From the NCBI RefSeq assembly GCF_014640435.1, contig NZ_BMGY01000021.1, positions 1-64,000 of the forward strand: 64,000 nt of DNA, given 5' to 3'. Positions 1 through 8,432 of this stretch are shown here, piece by piece. The position numbers and the translations under genes are program-made. Under the pieces are notes generated by a model that worked only from the letters and a program-made list of their open reading frames with translations, did no database searches and was not told where the DNA came from. The DNA comes from Hymenobacter frigidus (GTDB taxonomy: Bacteria > Bacteroidota > Bacteroidia > Cytophagales > Hymenobacteraceae). The number at the start of each line of letters is the position of its first letter. The first letter of the stretch is position 1.

Positions 1-45
1 TCGAACACGTCTTAATGGAGGTCGGCCAAAAGTACACCGTTACTT

Positions 46-818
46 TTGCGTGACTACTTAAAAGCCGGCATTGGTCGAACCAGCTTCGACTACGGCACCC
101 AGCCGGTGGGGCTGGCGCAAAGCCCGAGCCTGAGCTACCAGGCGGGCCTGCTGCTACACGCCTACAACCGCAGCCGCTTGTCGGTGCAGCTCGAAACCAT
201 GGTCCTGGCCCTGCGCGGCGACTACGCGCCCGCGGCCGTTTACACAGGAGACTTGTTCCTGAATAAGAAATGGTCAAATATTTTAGCCGATTATGATGCC
301 TGAATGGTCTTTTTGGTTTGGCCAAGCGTGTATCCTTGGATTCTTTGAGCAGCCCCCGTTTCTGGCGCCAAATACGACTTGGAAAACCACCGATTTCTTA
401 TTGAGGAACAAGTCTAGGCACTAGCTTGTATGGCCTCACGGGCAGCACCCGCATCCGGTTTCTGCAGCTGCAAATTCCACTGCTGCTGCGCTACCGCCTG
501 GGCCACGGGCCGGTGCTGCAGCCTTACCTCAACGCGGGGCCTTGCTACGAGCAAAATTTCAGCAACTCCTCCGCCATCGTGTACCGCTACTCCAACCGCA
601 CCGAGGACGAAACCCTGGCCCTCAGGCTACCCGACCGCTTCAGCCTGGACTACGTGGCCGGTGCTGGCGTGCTGATTCGGCGCCGCACCGGCCCGTCTCT
701 CAACCTCGAAATTCGCTTCGACCAAGTCGTGGACGCTCCCACCAGCATTTACTACACGCCCCAGTACTACACGCCCCAGCACACGAGCCTGCGCCTGAAT
801 ATGGTGGTCATTTTCTGA
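46..818 (+). pseudogene. Outer-membrane beta-barrel protein gene interrupted by a small insertion element
   Basis: Two open segments (46-303 and 426-818) read like consecutive parts of a PorT-type outer-membrane beta-barrel protein, with alternating hydrophobic residues and Tyr/Gly-rich strands such as YLKAGIGRTSFDYG, LLLRYRLG, PYLNAGP and a C-terminal aromatic end (MVVIF). A 167-bp element at 249-415 separates them. Removing it with one copy of the flanking AGG joins the frames as AAVYTGTSLYGLTG, so the gene was once continuous. The 5' end is also abnormal: a TAA lies in frame at 13-15, no signal peptide is visible, and a perfect -7-like TACTTTTG sits at 41-48. The N-terminus is therefore lost, out of frame, or outside the window. 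The barrel assignment is from sequence character only. Confidence 0.72.
249..415. mobile_element. MITE-like 167-bp insertion with terminal inverted repeats
   Basis: The ends are inverted repeats of about 23 bp: AGACTTGTTCCTGAATAAGA at the left and its near-exact complement ending at 415. They are flanked by a direct AGG duplication (246-248 and 416-418). The element is far more AT-rich than its surroundings and encodes no transposase. Together with the 3-bp target duplication it adds 170 bp, which shifts the reading frame of the host gene. This is the structure of a miniature inverted-repeat element mobilised in trans. The ends resemble those of some IS5-type elements, but the family cannot be fixed from sequence alone. 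Confidence 0.8.
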
Positions 819-1341
819 ATAGTTTTGCTGCGGATAACCGTACGCTCTGGCCCGACCGGTCGTCGGGCGGCAAAAATCGCTGGCTGCGGAGCGGAGCCGG
901 TGGCCGCCGTGCATTCACGCGCAGGTGGCTGCGGGGCGTCCCGAAAATCAGGGCCGGGAGCACAAGCGGGGCTGCGCCGAAAACGTACCGGCCACAGGCG
1001 GCGGGCATGCGCAAACCGGTCGGTATCGGAAGCATAATTCCAGTACTTCCATATTATTTATCCTTGATTTTTGTATGGGCCAGTAAAAAGGTTTGATGAT
1101 ATCGGGCGATTGACCTATTTTCGTCGAAAACAACAATTACCAATAAGCCTTCATTCAGGCTGCACACCTCAAATTAAGGTCGGAATAACTGGGCATTTAT
1201 AACACTAAGTGTCTCATCGACTGCATTTTATTTCCTTATAATACATTTATTTGCCGTGACGGGTAAACTGCTTACCCGTCTGTTGGTCAACAAAAAAATT
1301 TCGCATTCGCCTTTTCACCAAACCCACTCATTCCAGGTCCC
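819..1341. other. Intergenic region without a recognisable gene
   Basis: The GC-rich left half (820-1080) has frames open on both strands, but none resembles a protein. It contains a short hairpin without a T-run (850-868, arms GCCCGAC/GTCGGGC) that might weakly end transcription of the barrel gene. The right half (1080-1341) is AT-rich and probably carries the promoter of the large secreted protein downstream. A partial -7 match, TACATTTA, lies at 1242-1249, but no TTG sits at the expected spacing. Confidence 0.5.
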
Positions 1342-4300
1342 ATGAAACAATTTTTATCTCACATGCTACGGAACGGCCTGGCGGCCGGAGCGTTATTGGC
1401 CGGGGCCTTGGCCGGACCCGCGGCCCAGGCCCAAGTGGTGCTCGATGGCCGGCTGCAGGCCGCTGAAAACAGCACCACCCTTCCGGGCTACTACACGTCC
1501 ATCGGGCAGTACACCCGGCCCCACACCAGCACCAGCGGCTTCGGCAACTGGGGCCTGCTGCAGGGCTACATCAGCAGCGACGACAACAACTTGTATGTGG
1601 GGGTGCGCGGCACGAGCGAGCCCAACGGCAACGCCTTCCAGATTTATCTGGACGTACCGGGCCGCACGGGCGCGCTGGTGGGCACCAGCCTGCCCACCCG
1701 CCCGGGCGGCACCAGCTTCGACCAGATGAGCGGCCGCCTCGACATGCAGGCCGACTACGGCCTGGCCGTACGCTCGCTGGGCACGGCCGGCCAGTACGGC
1801 GCCGAGTATGTGGACTATACCCGCGGCAACGCGCGCGGCGGCTTCGCCACCCCGGTGCTCACCGACGGCACGCCGGCCGTGCTGGTGGGCACCGGCACTG
1901 CCCAGGCGTTCAACGCCGCCCGCGTGGCCTACCGGGCCGCCACCCCCGACCTGACGGGCAACGTGAATGAGGGCCTGGAGGTGTCGTTCGACCTCGCCGC
2001 GCTGGACTTGGCGCCCGGCGAAACCGTGCGCGTGTTCGTGCTCTACACCAACGACAACGGCAGCTTTACCTCGACTGATTTCCTGCCCGAGTCGCCCGGC
2101 CTGACCGCCAACCCCGGCGGGGCGCCCGACTACCCGGCCCTGGCCGGCACGCAGGCCTTCACCTTCAATACCTACGCCTCGGCGGCCACCACGCGCTGCA
2201 ACCTGGCCGCGCCCGTGGCCAGCGCCTCGCCGGCGTGCACGGGCAGCACGTTCACGCTCTCGGCCACCAACGTGCCGGCCGGCGCCAGATACCAGTGGAG
2301 CGGCCCGAACGGGTTCAGCTCGACCGCGGCCATGCCCACGGTGCCGGCCACCGCGGCCGCCAACGGCACCTACCTGCTCTACATTCTCTCGGATAACTGC
2401 GGCGCTCCCGCCGCGCCCGTAACCGTGACGGTGGGCAGTGCCCCCGCGGCGCCCACCACCACGGGGAGCAGCAACTGCGGGCCCGGCACCGTCACGCTGA
2501 GCGCCAGCGGCGCCCCTGCCGGCAGCACGTACGCGTTCTACGCGGCCGCTACCGGCGGCACGCCCCTGAACTCGGGTACAGGCAGCACCTTCACCACGCC
2601 TTCCCTCACGGCCACCACCCCGTACTACGTGAGCGCGGTGAGCGCCGGCGGCTGCGAAGGACCCCGCGCGACCGTCACGGCCACCATCAACCGCCAGCCC
2701 ACGGCCGCCCTCGCGGCCGGTGGGCCCACCACCTTCTGCCAGGGCGGCTCGGTGGTGCTCACGGCAAGCGGCGGCGCCACCGGCGACACCTACCAATTCT
2801 TCCTGAACGGCCAGGCCATCAGCGGCGCCACCAGCACCACGTACACCGCCACCGCCGGCGGCAGCTACACGGTGGTGGTGACCACAACCGACGCCTGCAC
2901 GGCCACCTCGGCCCCGACCACGGTGACGGTGAACCCGAACACCACGGCCGGCTTTGCCTACGGCGCGGCGGCCTACTGCCAAACCGGCACCAACCCCACG
3001 CCCACCGTCACGGGCACGGCGGGCGGCGCCTTCAGCTCGACTACGGGCCTGAGCCTGGACGCCGCCACGGGCGCGGTAAACCTGAGCACGTCCACGGCCG
3101 GTACGTACACCGTGACCTACGCGGTGGGCGGCTCCTGCCCCAGCTCGAGTGCGCAGCAGCTCACGGTAACGACACCGGCGCAGGCGACATTTAGCTACGC
3201 CAACGGCGCGGGCATTTGCACCACCACCACGGGCACAGTGGCCGCCAGCCTGGCCACGGGCAGCACGGCCGGCGCGTTTACTTCAACTACGGGCCTGACA
3301 TTGAACGCCACGACCGGCGCCGTCACGCCTTCGACCTCGACCCCCGGCACCTACACCGTGACCAACACCGTGGCCGCCAGCGGCGGCTGCGCGGCGAGTA
3401 CGGCCACCACGACCGTGACCATTACGGCGCCACAATCGGCTAGCTTCAGCTACGCGGCCACCAGCTACTGCACCACGGCCTCCGGCCCGGTGGCCGCCAG
3501 CCTGGCCACGGGCAGCACGGCGGGCACCTTTGCGTCCACCGCGGGCCTCACCCTCGATGCCGCTACTGGCGCCATCACGCCCTCGACCTCGACCCCCGGC
3601 ACCTACACCGTGACTAACACCGTGGCCGCCGCGGGCGGTTGCGACGCCACGTCGGCCTCGACCAGCGTCACGATTACGGCACCGCAAACCGCCGGCTTCA
3701 GCTACGCCGCGGCCAGCTACTGCACTACGGCCACCGGGCCCATTGCGGCCGACCTGGCCACGGGCAGCACGGCGGGCACGTTCACCTCGACCGCAGGCCT
3801 GACGCTGAATGCCGCCACCGGCGCCGTCACACCTTCGACCTCGACCTCCGGCACCTACACCGTAACCAACACCGTGGCCGCCAGCGGCGGTTGCGCCGCC
3901 GTCACGGCCACAACTACGGTGAGCATTGCCGCACCCCAAACGGCGGGCTTCAGCTACGGCACGACGCCCGCGTACTGCACCAGCGCCACGGGCGCAGTGG
4001 CCGCGAGCCTGAGCACGGGCGCTTCGGCGGGCACGTTTACTTCGACCACGGGCCTGACGCTGAACGCCACGACCGGCGCCATCACGCCTTCGACCTCGAC
4101 CCCCGGCACCTACACTGTGACTAACACTGTGACCGCCAGCGGCGGCTGCGCCGCCGTCACGGCTACGACCAACGTCACGATTACGGCACCGCAAACTGCC
4201 GGCTTCAGCTACGCCGCGGCCAGCTACTGCACTACGGCCACCGGGCCCATTGCGGCCGACCTGGCCACGGGCAGCACGGCGGGCACGTTCACCTCGACCG

Positions 4301-5694
4301 CAGGCCTGACGCTGAATGCCGCCACCGGCGCCGTCACACCTTCGACCTCGACCTCCGGCACCTACACCGTAACCAACACCGTGGCCGCCAGCGGCGGCTG
4401 CGCCGCCGTCACGGCCACGACTACGGTGAGCATTGCCGCACCCCAAACGGCGGGCTTCAGCTACGGCACGACGCCCGCGTACTGCACCAGCGCCACGGGC
4501 GCAGTGGCCGCGAGCCTGAGCACAGGCGCTTCGGCGGGCACGTTTACTTCGACCACGGGCCTGACGCTGAACGCCACGACCGGCGCCATCACGCCTTCGA
4601 CTTCGACCCCCGGCACCTACACCGTGACTAACACCGTGGCCGCCAGCGGCGGCTGCGCCGCCGTCACGACCGCCACGACCGTGACCATCACGGCACCGCA
4701 AACGGCGGGCTTCAACTACGGCACCACGCCCACCTACTGCGTGAACGGGGGCGTCAACCCCTCGCCCACGCTCACCGCGGGCGCTTCGGCCGGCGCGTTC
4801 ACCTCGACTACGGGCCTGACGCTGAACGCTGCCACGGGTGCCATCACGCTTTCGACTTCGACGCCGGGCACCTACACCGTGACCAACACCGTGGCCGCCA
4901 ACGGCGGCTGCGCCACCGTCGTGGCCACCACGACCGTGACGATTAGCGCGGCCCCCTCGGCCGCCTTCGCCTACGCCAACGCGGCCTACTGCCAAGGCGG
5001 AGCGGCGGCGCAGCCCACCGTGACCGGAGCCACGGGCGGCACCTTCTCGGTGGCGCCTGCCACGGGCCTGACGGTGGACGCCACCACCGGCGCCTTAGCG
5101 CTGGCCACCGCCACGCCCGGCACCTACACCGTGACGTACAGCGTGACCGGCACCTGCTCGGCCAGCAGCACCTTCGCCGTGACAGTGAACACCCGTCCGG
5201 CGACGCCCACGCTTGCCACTTCGGGCTCGCCCGCCACGGGCATCACGCTTACCTCCAGCAGCGCCACGGGCAACCAGTTCTTCCTGAACGGGGTGGCCGT
5301 GGCCGGCGCCACGGCCCAAACCTTGCTCATCAACTCGGGCACCCGCAACGGCAGCTACACCGTGACCACCACCAACGCCACCGACTGCGTCTCGCTGCCC
5401 TCGGCTGCGGTAGCGGTGGTGGTGACGGCGGCCCGTTCGGGCGCCACCGGCCCCGCGTTCAGCGTGTACCCTAACCCCACGCCCAGCGGCTTGCTGCAGG
5501 TGGCGCTGGCCGGCTACCCGAAAGCCGTGGAGCTGACGGTGGTGAACGCCATCGGGCAGGAAGTATTCCGCCGGAACGTGGCCGCGGGCAGCCAAACCCT
5601 GAGCCTCGACTTGTCGGCCCTGCCGACCGGCATCTACGTGCTGCAAGGCCGTTCGAGCGAAGGCACCACGGTGCGGCGCTTCGTGCGGGAATAA
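1342..5694 (+). CDS. Giant secreted Ig-like repeat protein with T9SS type A sorting domain
   Basis: The 1450-residue protein begins with a clear signal peptide (basic MKQFLSHMLRNG, hydrophobic core, likely cleavage near PAAQA). An N-terminal beta-rich domain of about 250 residues (VVLDGRL... NLYVGVRG) follows, resembling DOMON/CBM9-like surface domains. Next come about three Ig/PKD-like domains with paired Cys, then nine tandem repeats of roughly 80-85 residues (GFSY...YC...ATG...LTLNA.TGA). The C-terminal 75 residues (SVYPNPTPSG ... LPTGIYVLQG ... RRFVRE) are a TIGR04183-type Por sorting domain, so export through T9SS and attachment at the cell surface are expected. An adhesin or surface-layer role is inferred from architecture; no catalytic site is seen. 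A bidirectional terminator follows. Confidence 0.9.
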   Translation: MKQFLSHMLRNGLAAGALLAGALAGPAAQAQVVLDGRLQAAENSTTLPGYYTSIGQYTRPHTSTSGFGNWGLLQGYISSDDNNLYVGVRGTSEPNGNAFQIYLDVPGRTGALVGTSLPTRPGGTSFDQMSGRLDMQADYGLAVRSLGTAGQYGAEYVDYTRGNARGGFATPVLTDGTPAVLVGTGTAQAFNAARVAYRAATPDLTGNVNEGLEVSFDLAALDLAPGETVRVFVLYTNDNGSFTSTDFLPESPGLTANPGGAPDYPALAGTQAFTFNTYASAATTRCNLAAPVASASPACTGSTFTLSATNVPAGARYQWSGPNGFSSTAAMPTVPATAAANGTYLLYILSDNCGAPAAPVTVTVGSAPAAPTTTGSSNCGPGTVTLSASGAPAGSTYAFYAAATGGTPLNSGTGSTFTTPSLTATTPYYVSAVSAGGCEGPRATVTATINRQPTAALAAGGPTTFCQGGSVVLTASGGATGDTYQFFLNGQAISGATSTTYTATAGGSYTVVVTTTDACTATSAPTTVTVNPNTTAGFAYGAAAYCQTGTNPTPTVTGTAGGAFSSTTGLSLDAATGAVNLSTSTAGTYTVTYAVGGSCPSSSAQQLTVTTPAQATFSYANGAGICTTTTGTVAASLATGSTAGAFTSTTGLTLNATTGAVTPSTSTPGTYTVTNTVAASGGCAASTATTTVTITAPQSASFSYAATSYCTTASGPVAASLATGSTAGTFASTAGLTLDAATGAITPSTSTPGTYTVTNTVAAAGGCDATSASTSVTITAPQTAGFSYAAASYCTTATGPIAADLATGSTAGTFTSTAGLTLNAATGAVTPSTSTSGTYTVTNTVAASGGCAAVTATTTVSIAAPQTAGFSYGTTPAYCTSATGAVAASLSTGASAGTFTSTTGLTLNATTGAITPSTSTPGTYTVTNTVTASGGCAAVTATTNVTITAPQTAGFSYAAASYCTTATGPIAADLATGSTAGTFTSTAGLTLNAATGAVTPSTSTSGTYTVTNTVAASGGCAAVTATTTVSIAAPQTAGFSYGTTPAYCTSATGAVAASLSTGASAGTFTSTTGLTLNATTGAITPSTSTPGTYTVTNTVAASGGCAAVTTATTVTITAPQTAGFNYGTTPTYCVNGGVNPSPTLTAGASAGAFTSTTGLTLNAATGAITLSTSTPGTYTVTNTVAANGGCATVVATTTVTISAAPSAAFAYANAAYCQGGAAAQPTVTGATGGTFSVAPATGLTVDATTGALALATATPGTYTVTYSVTGTCSASSTFAVTVNTRPATPTLATSGSPATGITLTSSSATGNQFFLNGVAVAGATAQTLLINSGTRNGSYTVTTTNATDCVSLPSAAVAVVVTAARSGATGPAFSVYPNPTPSGLLQVALAGYPKAVELTVVNAIGQEVFRRNVAAGSQTLSLDLSALPTGIYVLQGRSSEGTTVRRFVRE
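3666..4679 (+). repeat. 507-bp near-identical tandem duplication inside the repeat protein gene
   Basis: Bases 3666-4172 and 4173-4679 are almost identical copies at an offset of exactly 507 bp (169 codons). Each copy encodes two successive Ig-like repeat units (one starting GFSYAAASYC, one GFSYGTTPAYC). Only scattered, mostly synonymous differences are visible, while the other units of the array are more divergent. The copy number of this pair probably changed recently by unequal exchange. Confidence 0.9.
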
Positions 5695-5711
5695 CCGCGC
5701 AGATACAGAGC

Positions 5712-5748
5712 AAAAAAGGGCCTGCCGGAAACGGCAGGCCCTTTTTTT
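5712..5748. terminator. Bidirectional intrinsic terminator
   Basis: A 10-bp GC-rich stem (GGGCCTGCCG/CGGCAGGCCC) with a GAAA loop is flanked by six A on the left and seven T on the right. It lies between the convergent ends of the repeat protein gene and the ABC1-kinase gene, so it can serve both. Confidence 0.92.
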
Positions 5749-5796
5749 GACCGAAGCGCAACGGCACTGCGCCGCGCGAGCCCACCCAGCGGCGCG

Positions 5797-7479
5797 CTAT
5801 TTCTCCCGCCGGCCCGTGCCCAGCAGCAGCAATATTATCAGCAGAAAGCCCGTGGCCCCCAGGCTCCACCACGTTATTTCGGGTACTCCGCGGCGGTACG
5901 GCATGGCGTCGGAGTAGCGGCCCAGCAGCGTGAGACCCGAAAATAGCAGCCCGCCCACGCTCAGCAGGGCCAGAATGGTGCGGCTTACCAACTGGTCGGC
6001 CTTGCGCATCAGGATGTTGTAGCCGCTCAGCTCCACTTTCACCCGCAGCTCGCCCTTGCTGATTTTGCGCACAATCTGGCGCACGTCGGCCGGCAAGGTT
6101 TGCAGCAGGGCCAGCAGCTGGGTACCGGTGTACTCGGCCTCCGTGAGCAGGTTTTCGCGGGAGTATTGCTCCCGGATAATCTTGGCCCCGTAAGGCCGCA
6201 CAAACTCGAAGGTGTTGAAATTCGGGTGCAGCACCTTGCCGATGCCCTCGAGAATAACCAGCGCCCGCAGGATGAGAAAGACCGCCCCCGGCACCTGCAG
6301 TTTGTAGTTGTAGATAATGATTTGCAGTGCGTCGGCGAGGTCGCTCATGCTCATCTCCTTCACATCGAGCATCGCAAAATCCTCAATCAACTGGCTCAAA
6401 TCAGCCTCAAAAGCCCGCATATCCGGGATTTCGGCCGTGAGGGCCAGGCGGCGGAAATTGAGGGCCATGCTGCGCGCATCCTGCCGCGCCATGCCAATGA
6501 ATACGCCCGCAAAGGCGTATTTCTGCTGTTTGGTGAGGCGGCCCACCATCCCAAAGTCAATGAGGACCACTGTGCCATCAGGCCGCACCAGCACGTTGCC
6601 AGGGTGCGGGTCGGCGTGAAAAATCCCGAACTCGAAAATCTGAGTCAGGTAGATATCCATGCCGTTTTCGGCCACGGCGGCGGGGCTCAGCCCCCACTCC
6701 TGCAGCTGCACCTTATCGGTGATTTTGCAGCCGCTCACGAATTCAATTACGAGAATGCGCTCGGTGCTCAGCCCCCGGTAAGGCTTGGGCACATAGAAGG
6801 TAGTATAGTCTTCGTAGAGCTTGCGAAACTGCTCCATCGAGCGCGCCTCGGCCGTGTAGTCCAGCTCTTTGCTCATGCTCCGCTCAAAAGCATCCACGAT
6901 GTCCTGTGGATTGGCCAGGCCCTGCTTTTGCAGGAAGCCGGTCGTGAGCCTGACCAGCTCGTGCAGCAGGGCCAGGTCGGAGCGCACTTTGTCGCGCACG
7001 CCGGGACGCTGCACTTTTATCACTACTTCTTCGCCCGTGAGCAGCCGCGCCCGGTGCACCTGCCCAATGCTAGCCGAGCCCAAGGTCACGTCGTCGAACT
7101 CACTGAACACCTCCGAAATCGGGCGGCCCAATTCTTCCTCAATTATTTGGCGGGCCACCACCACATCAAAGGGCGGCACGTTGCTCTGCAGCTTCTCGAA
7201 CTCGTCAATCAGGGCCTGGGGCAACAAGTCGGCCCGGTTGCTCATGGCCTGGGCCAGCTTGATAAACGTGGGGCCGAGTTCCTCAATTATGAGGCGCACC
7301 CGCTCCCAGCGCGTGGTTTCAAACACCTGGCGGTCGGCCCGCTGCCAGCTCAGGCGGCGGCTCTGGCTCACGAGGCGGCGCAGGGGCGTCGTCGTCACCA
7401 CATCCTCAAAGCCATAGCGCAGCAGCACCTCAGCCACCTGCCGGATGCGGGTGAGGTTAGAAATCGTGTTTTTGAACAT
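5797..7479 (-). CDS. ABC1 kinase family protein (AarF/UbiB-like)
   Basis: This 560-residue protein has the full atypical-kinase layout of the UbiB/ADCK family. A KxGQ-type helix appears as KLAQ (74-77), with Ala where Gly is usual. It is followed by the nucleotide loop GSASIGQVHRA (134-144), the lysine of VIKVQ (155), the ExD-type motif KELDYTAEA, the catalytic loop HADPHPGN (288-295) and DFG (308-310). Two hydrophobic segments at the C-terminus (about 505-555) should anchor it in the inner membrane. Relatives support isoprenoid-quinone synthesis or lipid homeostasis; this organism should use menaquinone (menC is nearby), so the substrate is unknown. The gene converges on the repeat-protein gene. 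Confidence 0.93.
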   Translation of the reverse strand: MFKNTISNLTRIRQVAEVLLRYGFEDVVTTTPLRRLVSQSRRLSWQRADRQVFETTRWERVRLIIEELGPTFIKLAQAMSNRADLLPQALIDEFEKLQSNVPPFDVVVARQIIEEELGRPISEVFSEFDDVTLGSASIGQVHRARLLTGEEVVIKVQRPGVRDKVRSDLALLHELVRLTTGFLQKQGLANPQDIVDAFERSMSKELDYTAEARSMEQFRKLYEDYTTFYVPKPYRGLSTERILVIEFVSGCKITDKVQLQEWGLSPAAVAENGMDIYLTQIFEFGIFHADPHPGNVLVRPDGTVVLIDFGMVGRLTKQQKYAFAGVFIGMARQDARSMALNFRRLALTAEIPDMRAFEADLSQLIEDFAMLDVKEMSMSDLADALQIIIYNYKLQVPGAVFLILRALVILEGIGKVLHPNFNTFEFVRPYGAKIIREQYSRENLLTEAEYTGTQLLALLQTLPADVRQIVRKISKGELRVKVELSGYNILMRKADQLVSRTILALLSVGGLLFSGLTLLGRYSDAMPYRRGVPEITWWSLGATGFLLIILLLLGTGRREK

Positions 7480-7481
7480 AT

Positions 7482-7521
7482 GCCGCAGATTTACGCAGAT
7501 TAATCTGATTTCGCAGATTCA
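7482..7521. repeat. Short CGCAGATT-type repeat upstream of the ABC1-kinase gene
   Basis: Three copies of CGCAGATT appear within 40 bp, two direct and spaced by an AATCTG motif, immediately before the kinase start. Similar cgcagatt strings are often seen as small dispersed intergenic repeats in bacterial genomes. It may overlap the 5' leader of the kinase mRNA. No protein is encoded. Confidence 0.5.
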
Positions 7522-7567
7522 GCCGGGCCGTGGCGGTGGCGCAACCTAGCCATTTTAGGTAATTTTC

Positions 7568-7615
7568 AATCAAAAAAACCCCGCTTGCTCCGGGCAAACG
7601 GGGTTTTTTGATTGT
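7568..7615 (-). terminator. Intrinsic terminator of the phasin-like gene
   Basis: A long inverted repeat (CAATCAAAAAAACCCCG / CGGGGTTTTTTGATTG) encloses a CTTGCTCCGGGCAAA loop. Read on the minus strand, the CCCCG stem is followed by a T-run. It sits just after the stop codon of the gene that ends at 7631. Confidence 0.88.
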
Positions 7616-7630
7616 GATAACGGGTAGTAT

Positions 7631-8185
7631 TTAAGCCTTGTCTTCAGCTTTGGCGGCAGAAGCAGCAGAAGTAGCAGCAGCGGGTTTCTTGGCAGCGGGC
7701 TTGCTGGTTGCGGGCTTCGCAGCAGCTTTAGCGGCGGGCTTCGCTGCCGGCTTGGCGGCGGGTTTAGCAGCGGGTTTGGCAGCGGCAGCGGCTTTGGCGG
7801 CGGTCGAACGTTGGGTCGAATCAGCGACGGCGCTCACGCGGTCAGCTACTTTCTTCAGGGCTCCGGCGGCTTTGCTGGCGGCCCCGTTGGCGGTGGCAGC
7901 GACCGACTTAGCGGCCGGCTTCTTAGCGCCAGCCTTGCCTTTGGGCTTGGCATCGCCGAGGCCCACAGTGGTTTTCATGCGGTCGGCCAGGCCCTGAAAC
8001 TGCTTTTCGAGCTCAGCGCGCTTGGTTTCGCCGCTCTTCACCAGCTCATCCACAATTTTCTTACCCTCGGCTTGGGTCATCTTATTGTCCTTCACCAGTT
8101 TCTCAATGGTGCTCTGAAATGACTTGCTACCTTGAGCAATGTAGCCAACGCCGGCGTTTACGAACTTCTTAAACAAATCTTCCAT
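7631..8185 (-). CDS. Phasin-like protein with a histone-H1-like Lys/Ala/Pro tail
   Basis: The likely start is the ATG at 8185 (MEDLFKKFVNAGVGYIAQGS), giving 184 residues; an upstream in-frame start at 8338 adds a non-conserved leader. The first 90 residues form an amphipathic helical domain (EKLVKDNKMTQAEGKKIVDELVK) like that of PhaF/PhaI-type polyhydroxyalkanoate granule proteins. The remainder is low-complexity, with KPAAKPAA repeats, basic and Ala-rich like histone H1 or PhaF DNA-binding tails. By analogy it could link storage granules or other structures to the nucleoid, but no pha gene is nearby. It could equally be a general nucleoid-associated stress protein. A terminator follows directly. 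Confidence 0.75.
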   Translation of the reverse strand: MEDLFKKFVNAGVGYIAQGSKSFQSTIEKLVKDNKMTQAEGKKIVDELVKSGETKRAELEKQFQGLADRMKTTVGLGDAKPKGKAGAKKPAAKSVAATANGAASKAAGALKKVADRVSAVADSTQRSTAAKAAAAAKPAAKPAAKPAAKPAAKAAAKPATSKPAAKKPAAATSAASAAKAEDKA

Positions 8186-8432
8186 GATAACGAAAGGGTG
8201 TGGGTGAAATTGAAAAAAGGGAAGTTGTTGATGGAAAAGGCATTGACACAATAAAGTAGTATGCAAGCCGACTATTTTCGTTGCAAACCTACGAAGACTC
8301 CGCAATATAGTTGAGTTTCGTACGACGGATTTCTCCAAAAGTGGCTTAAAATCATTGAAAAGAGAATTTATTTTTCAATTCCGTGAATATTCGTTGGCTT
8401 GCCAAATGCGCCACAACCCGTTCAGGACCAAC

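Noticed and set aside
542..1096. 184-residue plus-strand open frame downstream of and overlapping the beta-barrel gene
   Set aside because: Arg/Pro-rich translation out of frame with the barrel gene, no domain, and it ends in non-conserved AT-rich sequence.
3283..4995. 570-residue open frame on the minus strand inside the giant repeat gene, and a similar one at 1393-2982
   Set aside because: Arg/Gly/Ala-rich repetitive translation with no domain; it mirrors the GC-rich repeats of the real plus-strand gene, which has a signal peptide and sorting domain.
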